A stretch of 64,000 bases of DNA from Halonatronomonas sp964558325 (GTDB lineage: Bacteria > Bacillota > Halanaerobiia > Halanaerobiales > Halarsenatibacteraceae), in contig CAZLCX010000009.1 in NCBI GenBank assembly GCA_964558325.1, positions 1 through 64,000 of the forward strand. Direction: 5' to 3'. Below are positions 27,401 through 35,866 of this stretch, in pieces (position 1 is the stretch's first letter; each line of letters opens with the position of its first letter). Position numbers and translations under genes: made by a program. Below the pieces are notes generated by a model. It saw only the letters and a program-made list of their open reading frames with translations. It did no database searches and was not told the origin of the DNA.

Positions 27401-27661
27401 TTCTAGCTTTAACTCTATCCCAGGATATACCTGCTGCAAGCTCTTCCAGACTCCAGAATCCCCTTTATTTTCGAGAATATCAGCAATCTGCTCAAAGACT
27501 CTCTCCCTGACCTCGGCAGTAGCCTTCCTGGTAAATGTTAAAATCACTATCTCACTGAAGTCTTTCCCCTGCATAATTGCAGCAATATACTCAATCGATA
27601 GCCGGTAGGTTTTACCAGTCCCGGCACTGGCTTTTAAAATCTTACTATCAATAGTTTCCAT
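24458..27661 (-). CDS. addA: AddA/RecB-like UvrD-family helicase-nuclease
   Basis: 1067 residues of superfamily 1A. Motif I is ASAGTGKT (12-19), motif Ia LTFTRKATAEVRERV, motif II DEFQDTSVLQW, motif IV FCYRSRENI-like (VCYRSRENI) and motif V LTVHRAKGLSFD. The C-terminal lambda-exonuclease domain is recognisable by RVDRLLVDQENKSIKIIDFK and QLDEYREIL. AddAB processes double-strand breaks and loads RecA. It is somewhat shorter than B. subtilis AddA (about 1230) and diverged, so an AddA-like or RecB-like label is safest. The ATG lies directly after the partner's stop, with which it forms a two-gene operon. Confidence 0.85.
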   Translation of the reverse strand: METIDSKILKASAGTGKTYRLSIEYIAAIMQGKDFSEIVILTFTRKATAEVRERVFEQIADILENKGDSGVWKSLQQVYPGIELKLEYLEETYREMLLEKDLINIYTIDSFLNLLFEEIVAPYLGIFNYEIISDTENQRIIDELFRRLISSPDKVEMVEKLIGNQISRDFTVPVDFLKEIIHNRWKYLLIDHEFNSSGSSSSGSDGDRGLSPDFIEALDEVIGLMDEAATVSGDEVDGGWFTKDYRDILIHYLDLKANNQDKSILEEAIYRHYKQFLKDDTCWNGNKFRRKELKPYKAELRELYQVFQERLARRIMETEVLPQQDWIFGLVNDLFAEYDRLKLKQKRFTHQDISNFTYNYLIEEGIELPPGELIDYLGELVGGEITTLFIDEFQDTSVLQWQILSRLLTGDQSLIAVGDAKQSIYGWRDGEKELFIRLPEITAGTEETLGVCYRSRENIVKFVNRFFRDLRTDWEYEDVDYLSEKEGGYLEVLLGGSSALINTDTKKFAGYSEERQNQLLSYNQRVTENLPGAIARRIAEEFEDYSGIAVLARKNKELEEIASELEVLDIPYILEKGGSLLEHQAVRPLYQLILYLTRDDFFQLVACLRSEPLAVGHNLCQRLIKYRNDFQTYLKDKGQLSLEVGSILAEEPELEGFFSWLKKLKELPYPKLVDSLFKESGVVNYYRNNRSALKNLYKFFNLLKSVSSLGELIEFFDEKEGASELEQVAVKSENAVELLTVHRAKGLSFDTEFFYWSPGGNGGGNQGNTVELFLEFDRLYKKVDDYLLLTSDYKNLLQWLEYDFQEKAEADELAEEINNLYVAMTRPVANLFLYIDTPRKIMPDGNGFWESNDSYNFYEPAILRATGQESLVDLVEPWTAGELKVEGFQEESQLLSDMKNLAPFFAGDWPELADRIRNERAKDFDFNLAKERAQVIGLGLHFYLEEVIYGGSEEMELAARLVMSRYGNILGRDDTERLIARAEKFVADNPEYFSEEYEILTEYSLWLDDGSMKRVDRLLVDQENKSIKIIDFKSGAIESDDQLDEYREILADELGQEYSFETEYVNI

Positions 27662-30268
27662 TTAATTCACCACCTGACAGATTGCTAAATATGGACACCG
27701 TTCACACCGGGACTTATATATTCTGGTATAATATTCTGAGCCAGTTAACTCCTCCAACTCCAATCTTATCTTTTCAGCCAGCTCATTTCCAGTACCAGTA
27801 TTTGCAGATTGAAATAATTGATCTATAATATTGTAAATATATTTTTTCTTAATTAAAGATCCATTATCTAAAAGCAGGGAATAGAATTCTAGCTGGTCAA
27901 CTGAGCCGGAACCAGTTTTAAAATCTACTAAAGCCCTTTCCTGGCCAGTCTCCACCAGCAGATCAATCCGGCCGCTTAAATAAAACTCCATGCCAGCACC
28001 TTGATAAAAACTATCTCCTCTCTTTTCAGGGGTATATTCCAGCTTCCAATCCCAGTCAGATAATTCTCCTTCAGAAGGGCCGGACAGTCTCCTGAACAAA
28101 CCTTCAATAAAACTAAATATAGAGTCAACAAGTCTCGGTTTTATAATCTTCTTATAATATCCCTTAAACCGCTGATCATAAAACAGATAATATTTAGCGA
28201 TTGTCCTATCAACAATCTCTTCTATCCTCTCACTATATCCTGTTAAATCTCCCATATTTGCCATTATTTCCGGTTTTAAATCAGTAATAACCCTATCCAT
28301 CAGATTATGGACCATAATCCCAAAAACCATCGGATTCATTGCTTTATCTGGCAATTCCAGGCCTGACTCAAGCCCGATAATATGTTCAAGATAATACCTG
28401 TGATAACAGTCCTTAATTCTTTTATACTTATAATAGGTCAGGCTGGTCCTGCCTCCAGTCTCCTCAACAAGGTTCTGCTTTAAATCTGTGCTATATTCTT
28501 CTCTTCCCATCTGGCCAAAATTATAGCCAGACTTACTCTCAAAAATATTATTAAAAAATCTTAAATAATCACTTCTTTGTACAGGGCTTTTCTCATATTC
28601 CAGGCCATACTTAAACTTAAGCTCCTCCATTAAAGAACCTGGGGATAAATTTTCATCCTGATTATCCAGGGCAAAGACTGCTGCTTCTTCCGCAGTCAGA
28701 ACATGCCTAAAGAAATAATACCTCTGCCATTTCTGTTCATCTCTGGCTGTTGGCAGTCCCAGATCTGCCCGCTGTTCAGGATTCAATAAAAATGACTTAC
28801 TGCTGCCAGCTGGTAGTTCGCCCTGGCTGGCATTTAAGATTATTAGACTTTGCCGATTGGACGCCGGAGCCAGTAGAAAATCCTCTAACAGTAACCTTTC
28901 TTTATCAACCCCAATCCCTGTCGATATTTTCTTGAATTTTAGATAATTTAATACCAGATCCATTACCCCCTGGGCTGAACGGTTAAAAAATTTACTCCAA
29001 TTTTCTACCAGACCCATTTTCTCTATAGCTGATAACTCTAGTAAGCCATCATAGAATTGATCAATTTCATCTTTATATAATGGATCAGCTAATTTTTCAA
29101 GCTTCAGCCCATCAAGATAATCAATCAATTCAGTTAAACCCTTTACTTCCCCTAAGTCATTAATTAGTTGAAAAAGAGGTTTTAAAGCAGGTAAACTTTC
29201 TTCAATTATTTTACCATTTAAATAAAAGTAACCCTTACTGATTAGATCTTTAAATCCTTCTTTAACTTCTTTAATCTCAAAATCAAAATACTCTGCTACT
29301 ACAGGTTGATTAATAGCATTTAAGAGCTGTTTAACTGGCAGTAATCCTAATCCCTTACCTGCCGGTTCGTAATTTAATAATAAATTATAACAGCTTTTTA
29401 AAAAACGATATAAAGAAGATTCTGTCAGGTTAAGAGCTTCCTGGACATTAACTTCCTTTTCAGACAGTAGTTTCCTGTAATTTTTTTTATTAAGATTTGG
29501 AGATATAATCTCAGCTTTATTATCTAAAGCAATATTTAATGCAGATGCCAGCTGGCCAGTATCCTCTTCAGCAGTATATAATCTTAAGTCAACCTCCAGT
29601 TCAGCTGGTAACCTAAAACTTTCAAGCTCTAAATCCTCTTTAGAATAATTAGATTCCTCTAACTGTAAAAATATCTCCACTCCAAACTCAATATCCAACT
29701 TCTTAATAATTTCTTTTTCAAGGGGGGTTGTCTTAATGGGATTTATAATTACTATTCTATCAAATTCCTTTATCCCTGTTATCTTATAATTCTTCAGATC
29801 ATAGACCAGGGATTTATCTGAATAATTATTTTCTCTGAGCCAGTTAAGATATCTGGCCCTTATATCTTCAAGCAATTCTAACCTCTTCTTCTGCCAGCCA
29901 TCCAGTAACGGCCTACTATCCACTAAATATTCAGATCTTTCAAGATAATAATTATGAAAAAGACTGGAGAATTCAAGAACATCCCCATATTCATTAATAT
30001 TTAAAAACCTTTTTTCCGAAGAAGTCAGCAAGGAAAATAAAACTATCGACAATTTTTCCTCTTTTAAAACTAATGAATTAACAGGAAAGATCATCTCTTT
30101 AAAACTATTCCAGTCGAAAAATTTACTCTCCCTGGTCAGTGGTTTCCGACTATATGTAGACCTTGCTGCCTTAATATCCCCACTTTTAGGAAAGATATAA
30201 ATCGCCGGCTCTTCTGTTATTGCTCTTTCAAAAAGATCCTGATTATAATCCAGATACTCAAAATCCAT
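27662..30268 (-). CDS. addB: AddB-like nuclease subunit with iron-sulfur cysteines
   Basis: About 868 residues. The C-terminal PD-(D/E)xK nuclease is visible as SGRIDLLVE, ALVDFKTGSG and QLEFYSLLL. It is bracketed by the four-cysteine Fe-S staple of AddB: one Cys in RIKDCYHRYY before the domain and CERCPYLAIC at the very C-terminus. The N-terminal helicase-like half has no visible Walker A, so it is probably inactive as a helicase, as in RecC. The ATG at 30268 is chosen for the GGGGG 10 nt upstream; the longer TTG start overlaps that site. It directly precedes the AddA-like gene. Confidence 0.82.
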   Translation of the reverse strand: MDFEYLDYNQDLFERAITEEPAIYIFPKSGDIKAARSTYSRKPLTRESKFFDWNSFKEMIFPVNSLVLKEEKLSIVLFSLLTSSEKRFLNINEYGDVLEFSSLFHNYYLERSEYLVDSRPLLDGWQKKRLELLEDIRARYLNWLRENNYSDKSLVYDLKNYKITGIKEFDRIVIINPIKTTPLEKEIIKKLDIEFGVEIFLQLEESNYSKEDLELESFRLPAELEVDLRLYTAEEDTGQLASALNIALDNKAEIISPNLNKKNYRKLLSEKEVNVQEALNLTESSLYRFLKSCYNLLLNYEPAGKGLGLLPVKQLLNAINQPVVAEYFDFEIKEVKEGFKDLISKGYFYLNGKIIEESLPALKPLFQLINDLGEVKGLTELIDYLDGLKLEKLADPLYKDEIDQFYDGLLELSAIEKMGLVENWSKFFNRSAQGVMDLVLNYLKFKKISTGIGVDKERLLLEDFLLAPASNRQSLIILNASQGELPAGSSKSFLLNPEQRADLGLPTARDEQKWQRYYFFRHVLTAEEAAVFALDNQDENLSPGSLMEELKFKYGLEYEKSPVQRSDYLRFFNNIFESKSGYNFGQMGREEYSTDLKQNLVEETGGRTSLTYYKYKRIKDCYHRYYLEHIIGLESGLELPDKAMNPMVFGIMVHNLMDRVITDLKPEIMANMGDLTGYSERIEEIVDRTIAKYYLFYDQRFKGYYKKIIKPRLVDSIFSFIEGLFRRLSGPSEGELSDWDWKLEYTPEKRGDSFYQGAGMEFYLSGRIDLLVETGQERALVDFKTGSGSVDQLEFYSLLLDNGSLIKKKYIYNIIDQLFQSANTGTGNELAEKIRLELEELTGSEYYTRIYKSRCERCPYLAICQVVN

Positions 30269-30297
30269 AATAGACAAGCCCCCTATCAAAATCTATA

Positions 30298-30317
30298 AGC
30301 CACCCGGACGGGTGGCT
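30298..30317 (-). terminator. Hairpin between the NusG_II protein gene and addB
   Basis: A perfect 8-bp stem (AGCCACCC/GGGTGGCT) with a tetraloop lies 9 bp after the upstream stop. The following minus-strand tract (TATAGATTTTG) is only moderately T-rich, so termination may be partial and let addBA be read through. Confidence 0.6.
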
Positions 30318-30326
30318 CTAATAAAA

Positions 30327-30764
30327 TTAATTCTCATAACTTCCTACAACACCATCATATTCTCTTTCTTCCTGCTCACCTTCAATACTAATAACCATTT
30401 GTACCGGCAATGCAACTATCATCTGACCTGGCCGTTGAATCCACCCCATCTGTTCATGGATATCAAGGGGTACAATCTCCTTTGAAAGCCGATGTAAGCG
30501 GACTCGATTATCATCAAATTCAAGCCTGGCCTGATATTCATCTCCCTCCCAGCGAAAACTAAACTCCTCTATGCCATCTTCTCTGGGGAATTCTTCTCTG
30601 AATAATTCCTGACCGGCCTGTTCCACTACAAGTTGATATTCACCGTATTCAGGCCGAAATAAGATTGGTATAAAGATACCAACTATCGAAAATATCAAAA
30701 TAACCAGAACTAGAATAATATCTGCCCTGGTCATTCTGGAAATTAACCTTTTAATTCCATCCAT
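30327..30764 (-). CDS. NusG domain II-containing membrane-anchored protein
   Basis: 145 residues: a cytoplasmic N-terminus, one transmembrane helix (about residues 15-36) and an extracytoplasmic beta domain. The end matches the NusG_II family pattern (GWIQRPGQMIVALPVQMVI, then DGVVG). Members of this family usually carry cysteines where this protein has Leu and Ala (PLDIHEQ and VALPV), so any redox or metal role of those residues is lost. Function is unknown; the domain is often found next to export or electron-transfer genes. It starts 5 bp after the coiled-coil protein gene. Confidence 0.65.
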   Translation of the reverse strand: MDGIKRLISRMTRADIILVLVILIFSIVGIFIPILFRPEYGEYQLVVEQAGQELFREEFPREDGIEEFSFRWEGDEYQARLEFDDNRVRLHRLSKEIVPLDIHEQMGWIQRPGQMIVALPVQMVISIEGEQEEREYDGVVGSYEN

Positions 30765-30769
30765 TTAAT

Positions 30770-31348
30770 CTACTCCTGACTCACAAGCTTATTTAGTTTT
30801 TCTTCAAGAGATTCCCACTCTTCTTTAAAGCGTTCCTCAATCTCCTGACGAGCCTGCTGCAGTTGTCTTTGGGTGTTTTCATCTAAATTACCTAATAATT
30901 CCATGACATCCTGGGGCTGCTGGCCATTTGTGCTGGCCGCCTGACGGAGCATATTCTCCAGTTTTCTCTGTAACTGTTCCTGTTCCTGATTGTATTGTTG
31001 AACTACCTGACTGACCTTTGCCATTAACTGTTCTAATTCTGAAGGTTTTGGCTCTTCCTTAAGATTTTCAATCGCCATTAAACCTTCTTTTCTCAATTTA
31101 ATCTCCTGTTGATTGGAGTTTAAACCTAATGAAGATACAATCATTCTCTGAGCTTCAGCCAGCCTTTTTCCTTCACTCTCTTTAAACTCTTCCCAGAGTC
31201 CATCGGCATCTATCTTGCCCTGAAAGAATTTACTTAATATTGGCCTTATCTCCGAACGAAGATCAAGTTTTTCAGTATCAGCATCAATATCAATTTTTTC
31301 TGCCCGTTCCATTGCTATTTCATATGAACTTTTAATTCTATCTCCCAT
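30770..31348 (-). CDS. Coiled-coil cytoplasmic protein of unknown function
   Basis: 192 residues, very rich in Glu, Gln and Lys, with no signal peptide or membrane helix. Residues from about 100 to the end are predicted by eye to be coiled coil (QQYNQEQEQLQRKLENML and later RFKEEWESLEEKLNKLV). The first 90 residues are globular, with no known motif. AGGAGG lies 7 nt before the ATG, and a good promoter is upstream. It shares an operon with the NusG_II protein, so the two may act together at the membrane. Confidence 0.6.
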   Translation of the reverse strand: MGDRIKSSYEIAMERAEKIDIDADTEKLDLRSEIRPILSKFFQGKIDADGLWEEFKESEGKRLAEAQRMIVSSLGLNSNQQEIKLRKEGLMAIENLKEEPKPSELEQLMAKVSQVVQQYNQEQEQLQRKLENMLRQAASTNGQQPQDVMELLGNLDENTQRQLQQARQEIEERFKEEWESLEEKLNKLVSQE

Positions 31349-31399
31349 ATAATCAACCTCCTAATGAAAGTAAAGAAATTATTTTCTGTTTTCATTATC

Positions 31400-31429
31400 A
31401 TTTTATCAGATATCCAGGTAATAATACAA
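31400..31429 (-). promoter_or_regulatory. Candidate promoter of the coiled-coil/NusG_II genes
   Basis: Minus strand TTGTAT (31424-31429) and TAAAAT (31400-31405) are 18 bp apart, and TG one base before the -10 makes it an extended type. It lies just after the macB stop. Confidence 0.5.
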
Positions 31430-31445
31430 GTCTATTTTCCAGATT

Positions 31446-32657
31446 TTACTCATAACTCAATGAATCAACTGGATCTAACCTGGCGGCTTTAACTGCAGGA
31501 TAAATTCCAAAAAACAGACCAATTGCCAGTGAAAAACCAAAGGCCAGGATAACTGCTACTGGTGATAATACTAAAGGCCAATTCCCAATTCTGGTTACAA
31601 GATAAGTCCCTGAATATCCTAATCCAATTCCGATAAAGCCTCCAATACTGCTTAAGGCAAGTGATTCTAAGAGAAACTGTCCTAAAATATTTCTTCTTTT
31701 TGCCCCTAAAGCCTTTCTAATTCCAATCTCCCTTGTTCTCTCAGTAACAGATACCAGCATAATATTCATTATCCCAATTCCACCTACTAACAATGAAATC
31801 CCTGCTATTCCTCCTAACATTAAACTTAAAGTGCCAGTTACCTGATCAAGGACTCCAAGAATCTGGTCCTGACTCATAATATTATAAAGATTTTCATCTC
31901 CTAAATGCTGAAAGAAAAAATAATCTATCTGATTTCTTGCCTCCTGGGAACTAAAACCAGGTGTGAACTGGGCATAATATAAATCAACAAAATTCTGTCG
32001 AGACAGTTTATTAATAAAGGTTGTAACTGGGATATAAACCCTCCGATCAAGGTTACCCATTACACCCTGTCCCTTTGCTTCCATAATTCCAATAATAGTA
32101 AAATTAATATTTCTCCCCTGATAATTCAATCTTATTCTCTGACCAATAGGATCGCCCTCAGGAAAAAATTCAGAAGCAACATTACTTCCAAGGACAATTG
32201 AATTTCTTGACTGATCAAGATCGTCCTGATCAATAAATCTTCCTCTGACAGGATAATAAATATTTACAGTTGTAAAATCCTCATTTGTACCTACTGCAGT
32301 ACTATTTAGAGTATTATCCCCTCTCTTTAATTGGACTGAACTGGAAACCTCAGGTACAATATTTGTTACCCCAGGAGAATAATCATCAATATACTTAATT
32401 ATATCTAAAGTAAAGTTTTCTCTGGGATCAGACTCCATTCTGGTAGCTCTACCGGCTGAAAAGCCAGGGGTTACCCACAATAAGTCTGAGCCTAAACTGG
32501 AAATCTGAGCTGTAACCTCTTCCCTGGCTGAGCTGCCAATTGAAACTATAGCAATAACTGCTCCAACTCCAATTATGATTCCAAGCATCGATAAAAAAGT
32601 ACGTAATTTGTTAGTCCTTAAGCCATTAATTGCAATTCTAAAAGTTTCAAAGATCAT
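31446..32657 (-). CDS. MacB-type ABC transporter permease
   Basis: 403 residues: one N-terminal membrane helix (LSMLGIIIGVGAVIAIVSIG), a MacB periplasmic core domain (about 50-260), then three helices in an FtsX domain (GISLLVGGIGIMNIMLVSVT, TREIGIRKALGAKRRNIL). MacB permeases do not form a channel through the inner membrane. They use ATP in the cytoplasm to drive movement of the periplasmic adaptor and TolC. In E. coli the ATPase is fused; here it is a separate gene whose stop overlaps this ATG by 4 nt. Last gene of the efflux operon. Confidence 0.9.
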   Translation of the reverse strand: MIFETFRIAINGLRTNKLRTFLSMLGIIIGVGAVIAIVSIGSSAREEVTAQISSLGSDLLWVTPGFSAGRATRMESDPRENFTLDIIKYIDDYSPGVTNIVPEVSSSVQLKRGDNTLNSTAVGTNEDFTTVNIYYPVRGRFIDQDDLDQSRNSIVLGSNVASEFFPEGDPIGQRIRLNYQGRNINFTIIGIMEAKGQGVMGNLDRRVYIPVTTFINKLSRQNFVDLYYAQFTPGFSSQEARNQIDYFFFQHLGDENLYNIMSQDQILGVLDQVTGTLSLMLGGIAGISLLVGGIGIMNIMLVSVTERTREIGIRKALGAKRRNILGQFLLESLALSSIGGFIGIGLGYSGTYLVTRIGNWPLVLSPVAVILAFGFSLAIGLFFGIYPAVKAARLDPVDSLSYE

Positions 32658-33331
32658 GCGATCACCTCATCAGATGAGATCAAGCCATCTCTAAGATTAA
32701 TAATCCGCCTGGCCTGTTCAGCAATCGGTGGTTCATGGGTAACTATAATTATTGTATGCCCCTGTTCATTCAACTCTTTAAATATTGCCATAATTTCATT
32801 ACCGGTTTTAGTATCCAGATTCCCAGTCGGCTCATCTGCTAGAATTAAATCTGGATTATTAACTAAGGCTCTGGCTATTGCAACTCTCTGTTTCTGACCT
32901 CCAGAGATCTCATTAGGATTATGCTCCATTCTGTGGTCAAGGCCTACTCTGGCAAGCATCTCTTCAGCCCTTCTTTTTCTTTCCTTCCTGCCAATACCTC
33001 TATAAATCATTGGCACTTCAACATTTTTCCGAATAGAATTCCTAGCCAGGAGATTAAACTGTTGAAAGACAAAACCGACTTTTTCATTTCTAATCTGAGC
33101 AAGTTGATTATCATCTAATTGACCTACATCAGTTCCTGCCAGCAGATATTTTCCAGATGTAGCCTGATCTAAACAACCTAAAAGATGCATCATAGTCGAC
33201 TTGCCAGAGCCTGAAGGTCCCATGATAGCAACAAATTCACCATCTTCAACCAGGTAACTTACTCCTTTTAAAGCTTCAACCTCTATTTCTCCATTTTTAA
33301 AAACTTTTCTAAGATCTTTAACTTCTATCAT
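32654..33331 (-). CDS. MacB/LolD-type ABC transporter ATPase
   Basis: 225 residues. Walker A (GPSGSGKST, about 38-46), Q-loop (FVFQQFNLL), signature (ISGGQKQR), Walker B and D-loop (LILADEPTGNLDT) and H-loop (IVTHEP) are all intact. The sequence belongs to the LolD/MacB/FtsE branch, which powers FtsX-type permeases. It overlaps the adaptor stop by 1 nt and the permease by 4 nt, so the three are made together. Confidence 0.93.
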   Translation of the reverse strand: MIEVKDLRKVFKNGEIEVEALKGVSYLVEDGEFVAIMGPSGSGKSTMMHLLGCLDQATSGKYLLAGTDVGQLDDNQLAQIRNEKVGFVFQQFNLLARNSIRKNVEVPMIYRGIGRKERKRRAEEMLARVGLDHRMEHNPNEISGGQKQRVAIARALVNNPDLILADEPTGNLDTKTGNEIMAIFKELNEQGHTIIIVTHEPPIAEQARRIINLRDGLISSDEVIA

Positions 33332-34353
33332 TATTCATTTCCTCCAGGCGGCCCAAATTGCACGTCTAAACTATCATCCCGGCCAGCCCTCCGAGAATAC
33401 TGATAGGCATTAACTAAGATTCTATCATTTTCTTCTAAGCCTGAGATAATTTCTACATGCAATCCATCACTTAAACCTGTTTCAACAGGGACCGACTCGG
33501 CCATTCCTTCATCATCAATAGTTACTGCATAATCCTGGCCCTCTTCAGTAAATATTGCTGTCACAGGAATTCTAATCGAATTTTCAACTGACTCAACAAT
33601 TATTTCAACATCTGCTGAATAACCAGGTCTGAAATCAGAGCTGCTCTCATTAAGTTTTACTTCAGCAGGGACAACAACAACATTATTCACAACTTCTGTA
33701 ACTCTTTTAACCTGGGTGACTGAACCCTCATAAATCTTCTCAGGTACTGCAGTAATCTCAATCTTAGCTGACTGGCCAGATTCTACCCGCCGACTATCTC
33801 CTTCATCTATATTAAGTTCAACTAAATAACTGGTCTCATCTAAAATCCTGATAACTGATCCTCCAGGACTTGCTTCATCACCGGCTTCAAGTTCTAACTG
33901 AACAATCTCACCTGATATATCAGCTTTCATAGTTCTCTCTTCAAGATTTTCTTCTGCTATTTCCAGCTGGGTTCTCCGTTCGTTAATTTCAGATTCAGTC
34001 CCATTTATCCTGGCCGATTGATAAGCATTTCTGGCCTGGATTAAATTTAGTTCCTGCTGACTGGATTTTAATTTAATTAAATTATCACCTGCTGAAACCC
34101 TATCACCAATTTCAACAAAAACATTTTCAACAGTTCCACCCTGACTAAAGGACTGGCTTTTATCTCTAACAGGTTCCAGTGTGCCACTGGCTGTTATAGT
34201 TTTATTGATATCTCCTCTTCTGACTGTCATTGTTTCTACATCAGAATGGGTTGGATTATCCATTCCACTTCCAAGCCAATTTCTATAAATAAAAAAACCT
34301 GTAATTATTATAAAAAAAATCAACAATATTATTCCGACTTTCTTTTTACTCAT
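33331..34353 (-). CDS. MacA-like periplasmic adaptor (HlyD/RND family)
   Basis: 340 residues: an N-terminal membrane anchor (residues ~6-22), split lipoyl halves (TITASGTLEPVRD and a KADISGEIVQLELEAGDEAS segment), a short helical hairpin and beta-barrel domains (RIPVTAIFTEEGQDYAVTI). Adaptors of this type bridge the inner-membrane pump and TolC. GGAGGA lies 8 nt before the ATG at 34353; a longer frame 14 codons upstream has no ribosome site. The start overlaps the end of the second TolC gene by 8 nt. Confidence 0.88.
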   Translation of the reverse strand: MSKKKVGIILLIFFIIITGFFIYRNWLGSGMDNPTHSDVETMTVRRGDINKTITASGTLEPVRDKSQSFSQGGTVENVFVEIGDRVSAGDNLIKLKSSQQELNLIQARNAYQSARINGTESEINERRTQLEIAEENLEERTMKADISGEIVQLELEAGDEASPGGSVIRILDETSYLVELNIDEGDSRRVESGQSAKIEITAVPEKIYEGSVTQVKRVTEVVNNVVVVPAEVKLNESSSDFRPGYSADVEIIVESVENSIRIPVTAIFTEEGQDYAVTIDDEGMAESVPVETGLSDGLHVEIISGLEENDRILVNAYQYSRRAGRDDSLDVQFGPPGGNE

Positions 34354-35866
34354 TAACAATCTCCTCCATGTTCCAGTAACCAAGCTTCTGTTCAAACTTT
34401 AATAAATTTAATGCCAGACCTAATCTGGCTTCATTATAATTGATTATAGAATTATTATAATTTAGTTCTGCTTCCAGTAATTCTAAATCACCGATAGCAC
34501 CAATCTCCCTTGCCTCTTCTTCCTGTAAAAGTTTCAGGTGGCTCATATCTTTTTCTATTTCTTTATCTTCCAAATCACCTAGTTGATTAATTAAATCATT
34601 TAATTCGGCTTCAAGTCCCTGTTCAAGGTTAAAACTCAAATCTTTCAAATCACTATTAATATTTGCAATTTCTGCTGCCAATTCTTCCCTTTCATATCTT
34701 GAAACCCCACCGTCATATAGAGGGTAACTAAAACTAAAACCTGCCTGCCAGTTCCCTTCATTTATCTCTTTAGAGGCAGATAAGTTCATTTCTAATGTAT
34801 CTTCAGTATCAAACCATTCTAATTCCTGTTCTGCTTTTGCTAGAGACTGCATCAATCTTTCAACTTCTAAAGAATTTGACTGTCTATCTTTTATAATTAC
34901 AGCAAGATCATTAAAATAGCTATCAATCCTTTTAGCAAGGTCAGCTCTATTATTAATCAGTAAACTTTCAATCTCAGCACTCAAATTATAATTAATATCC
35001 TCATCAATACCTGTTTTCCTTTTAAAATTCGCCTTCAATCTATCAAGATTTCTTTCAGTGCTTTGCACTGCTCTCTCGGCCTGTTTCACTGCAAGTTTAG
35101 ACTCTTTTAGCTCTAATTCTCCAGCTTCACCAAGTTCTTTGCTTTCTTCAACCCTGACCAGCCTTCTTTCAACTATCTTTAAATTTTCAAGATTATTTTC
35201 CTGTTTATTAACTAAAAACATTATCTCTAAATAATCTTCAATTAATCCCAGGATAAACTCTTCCTCTGCGCCTTCAAGCTCCAGCCTGGCCAATTCAAGA
35301 TTATTTTCTAAATCTTTTAAAGTTCGCTCCATACTGGAAGGAGATCTAGGCCACAATCTATAATTAAGACCTAAATTCAACTCCCATTCATCAGTAATCT
35401 GATCAAAGTCTAAATCACTGGCATCAATGAAAGTTAAATCTGTTGATAAATTCAAACCAGATAAAAAACTCCGGCCACCATCAATACTCAGATTATAATT
35501 ATCATTAATTTCTGTTGACTGAGCTAAACCATCCTGGTTTACTTCTGGCAGCTGATTTTGATCATTACTATCTGGCAGCTGTTCCTGTTCACTCCTGTTA
35601 TAAGAAAAATTCAAATCATACTGCCAGCCGGCATTAGCCTTTAGTTTAGCAATTTCCCTTTCAAGATCACTAACTGATTTTTTTTCAGTCTCAAGCTGGC
35701 CGGTCTTCTCAACTGCTTTTTCAATAACCTGCTTCAGATTCAAAGTTTCAATTTCACTGGCCCTAACCTGATAATTGTCTGTTAAAGAAACTCCTAGCAT
35801 CATTACAACAAGAAAAATCCAGACCACAAATCTTCTATCAATCAGAGATGATCGCAACAATTCCAT
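34346..35866 (-). CDS. TolC-family outer membrane efflux protein (second of two)
   Basis: 506 residues starting at the ATG at 35866, which has GGAGG 9 nt upstream. The N-terminus is a signal peptide (LLRSSLIDRRFVVWIFLVVM core). The mature part has the outer-membrane efflux pattern of long helices with coiled-coil heptads (AVKQAERAVQSTERNLDRLK; LLEAELNYNNSIINYNEARL) and strand segments such as LNLGLNYRLWPR and WQAGFSFSYPLYDGG. TolC trimers form the channel through the outer membrane and periplasm. An Asn/Gln/Asp-rich insert lies near residues 100-125. It overlaps the first TolC gene by 29 nt. Confidence 0.85.
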   Translation of the reverse strand: MELLRSSLIDRRFVVWIFLVVMMLGVSLTDNYQVRASEIETLNLKQVIEKAVEKTGQLETEKKSVSDLEREIAKLKANAGWQYDLNFSYNRSEQEQLPDSNDQNQLPEVNQDGLAQSTEINDNYNLSIDGGRSFLSGLNLSTDLTFIDASDLDFDQITDEWELNLGLNYRLWPRSPSSMERTLKDLENNLELARLELEGAEEEFILGLIEDYLEIMFLVNKQENNLENLKIVERRLVRVEESKELGEAGELELKESKLAVKQAERAVQSTERNLDRLKANFKRKTGIDEDINYNLSAEIESLLINNRADLAKRIDSYFNDLAVIIKDRQSNSLEVERLMQSLAKAEQELEWFDTEDTLEMNLSASKEINEGNWQAGFSFSYPLYDGGVSRYEREELAAEIANINSDLKDLSFNLEQGLEAELNDLINQLGDLEDKEIEKDMSHLKLLQEEEAREIGAIGDLELLEAELNYNNSIINYNEARLGLALNLLKFEQKLGYWNMEEIVNE

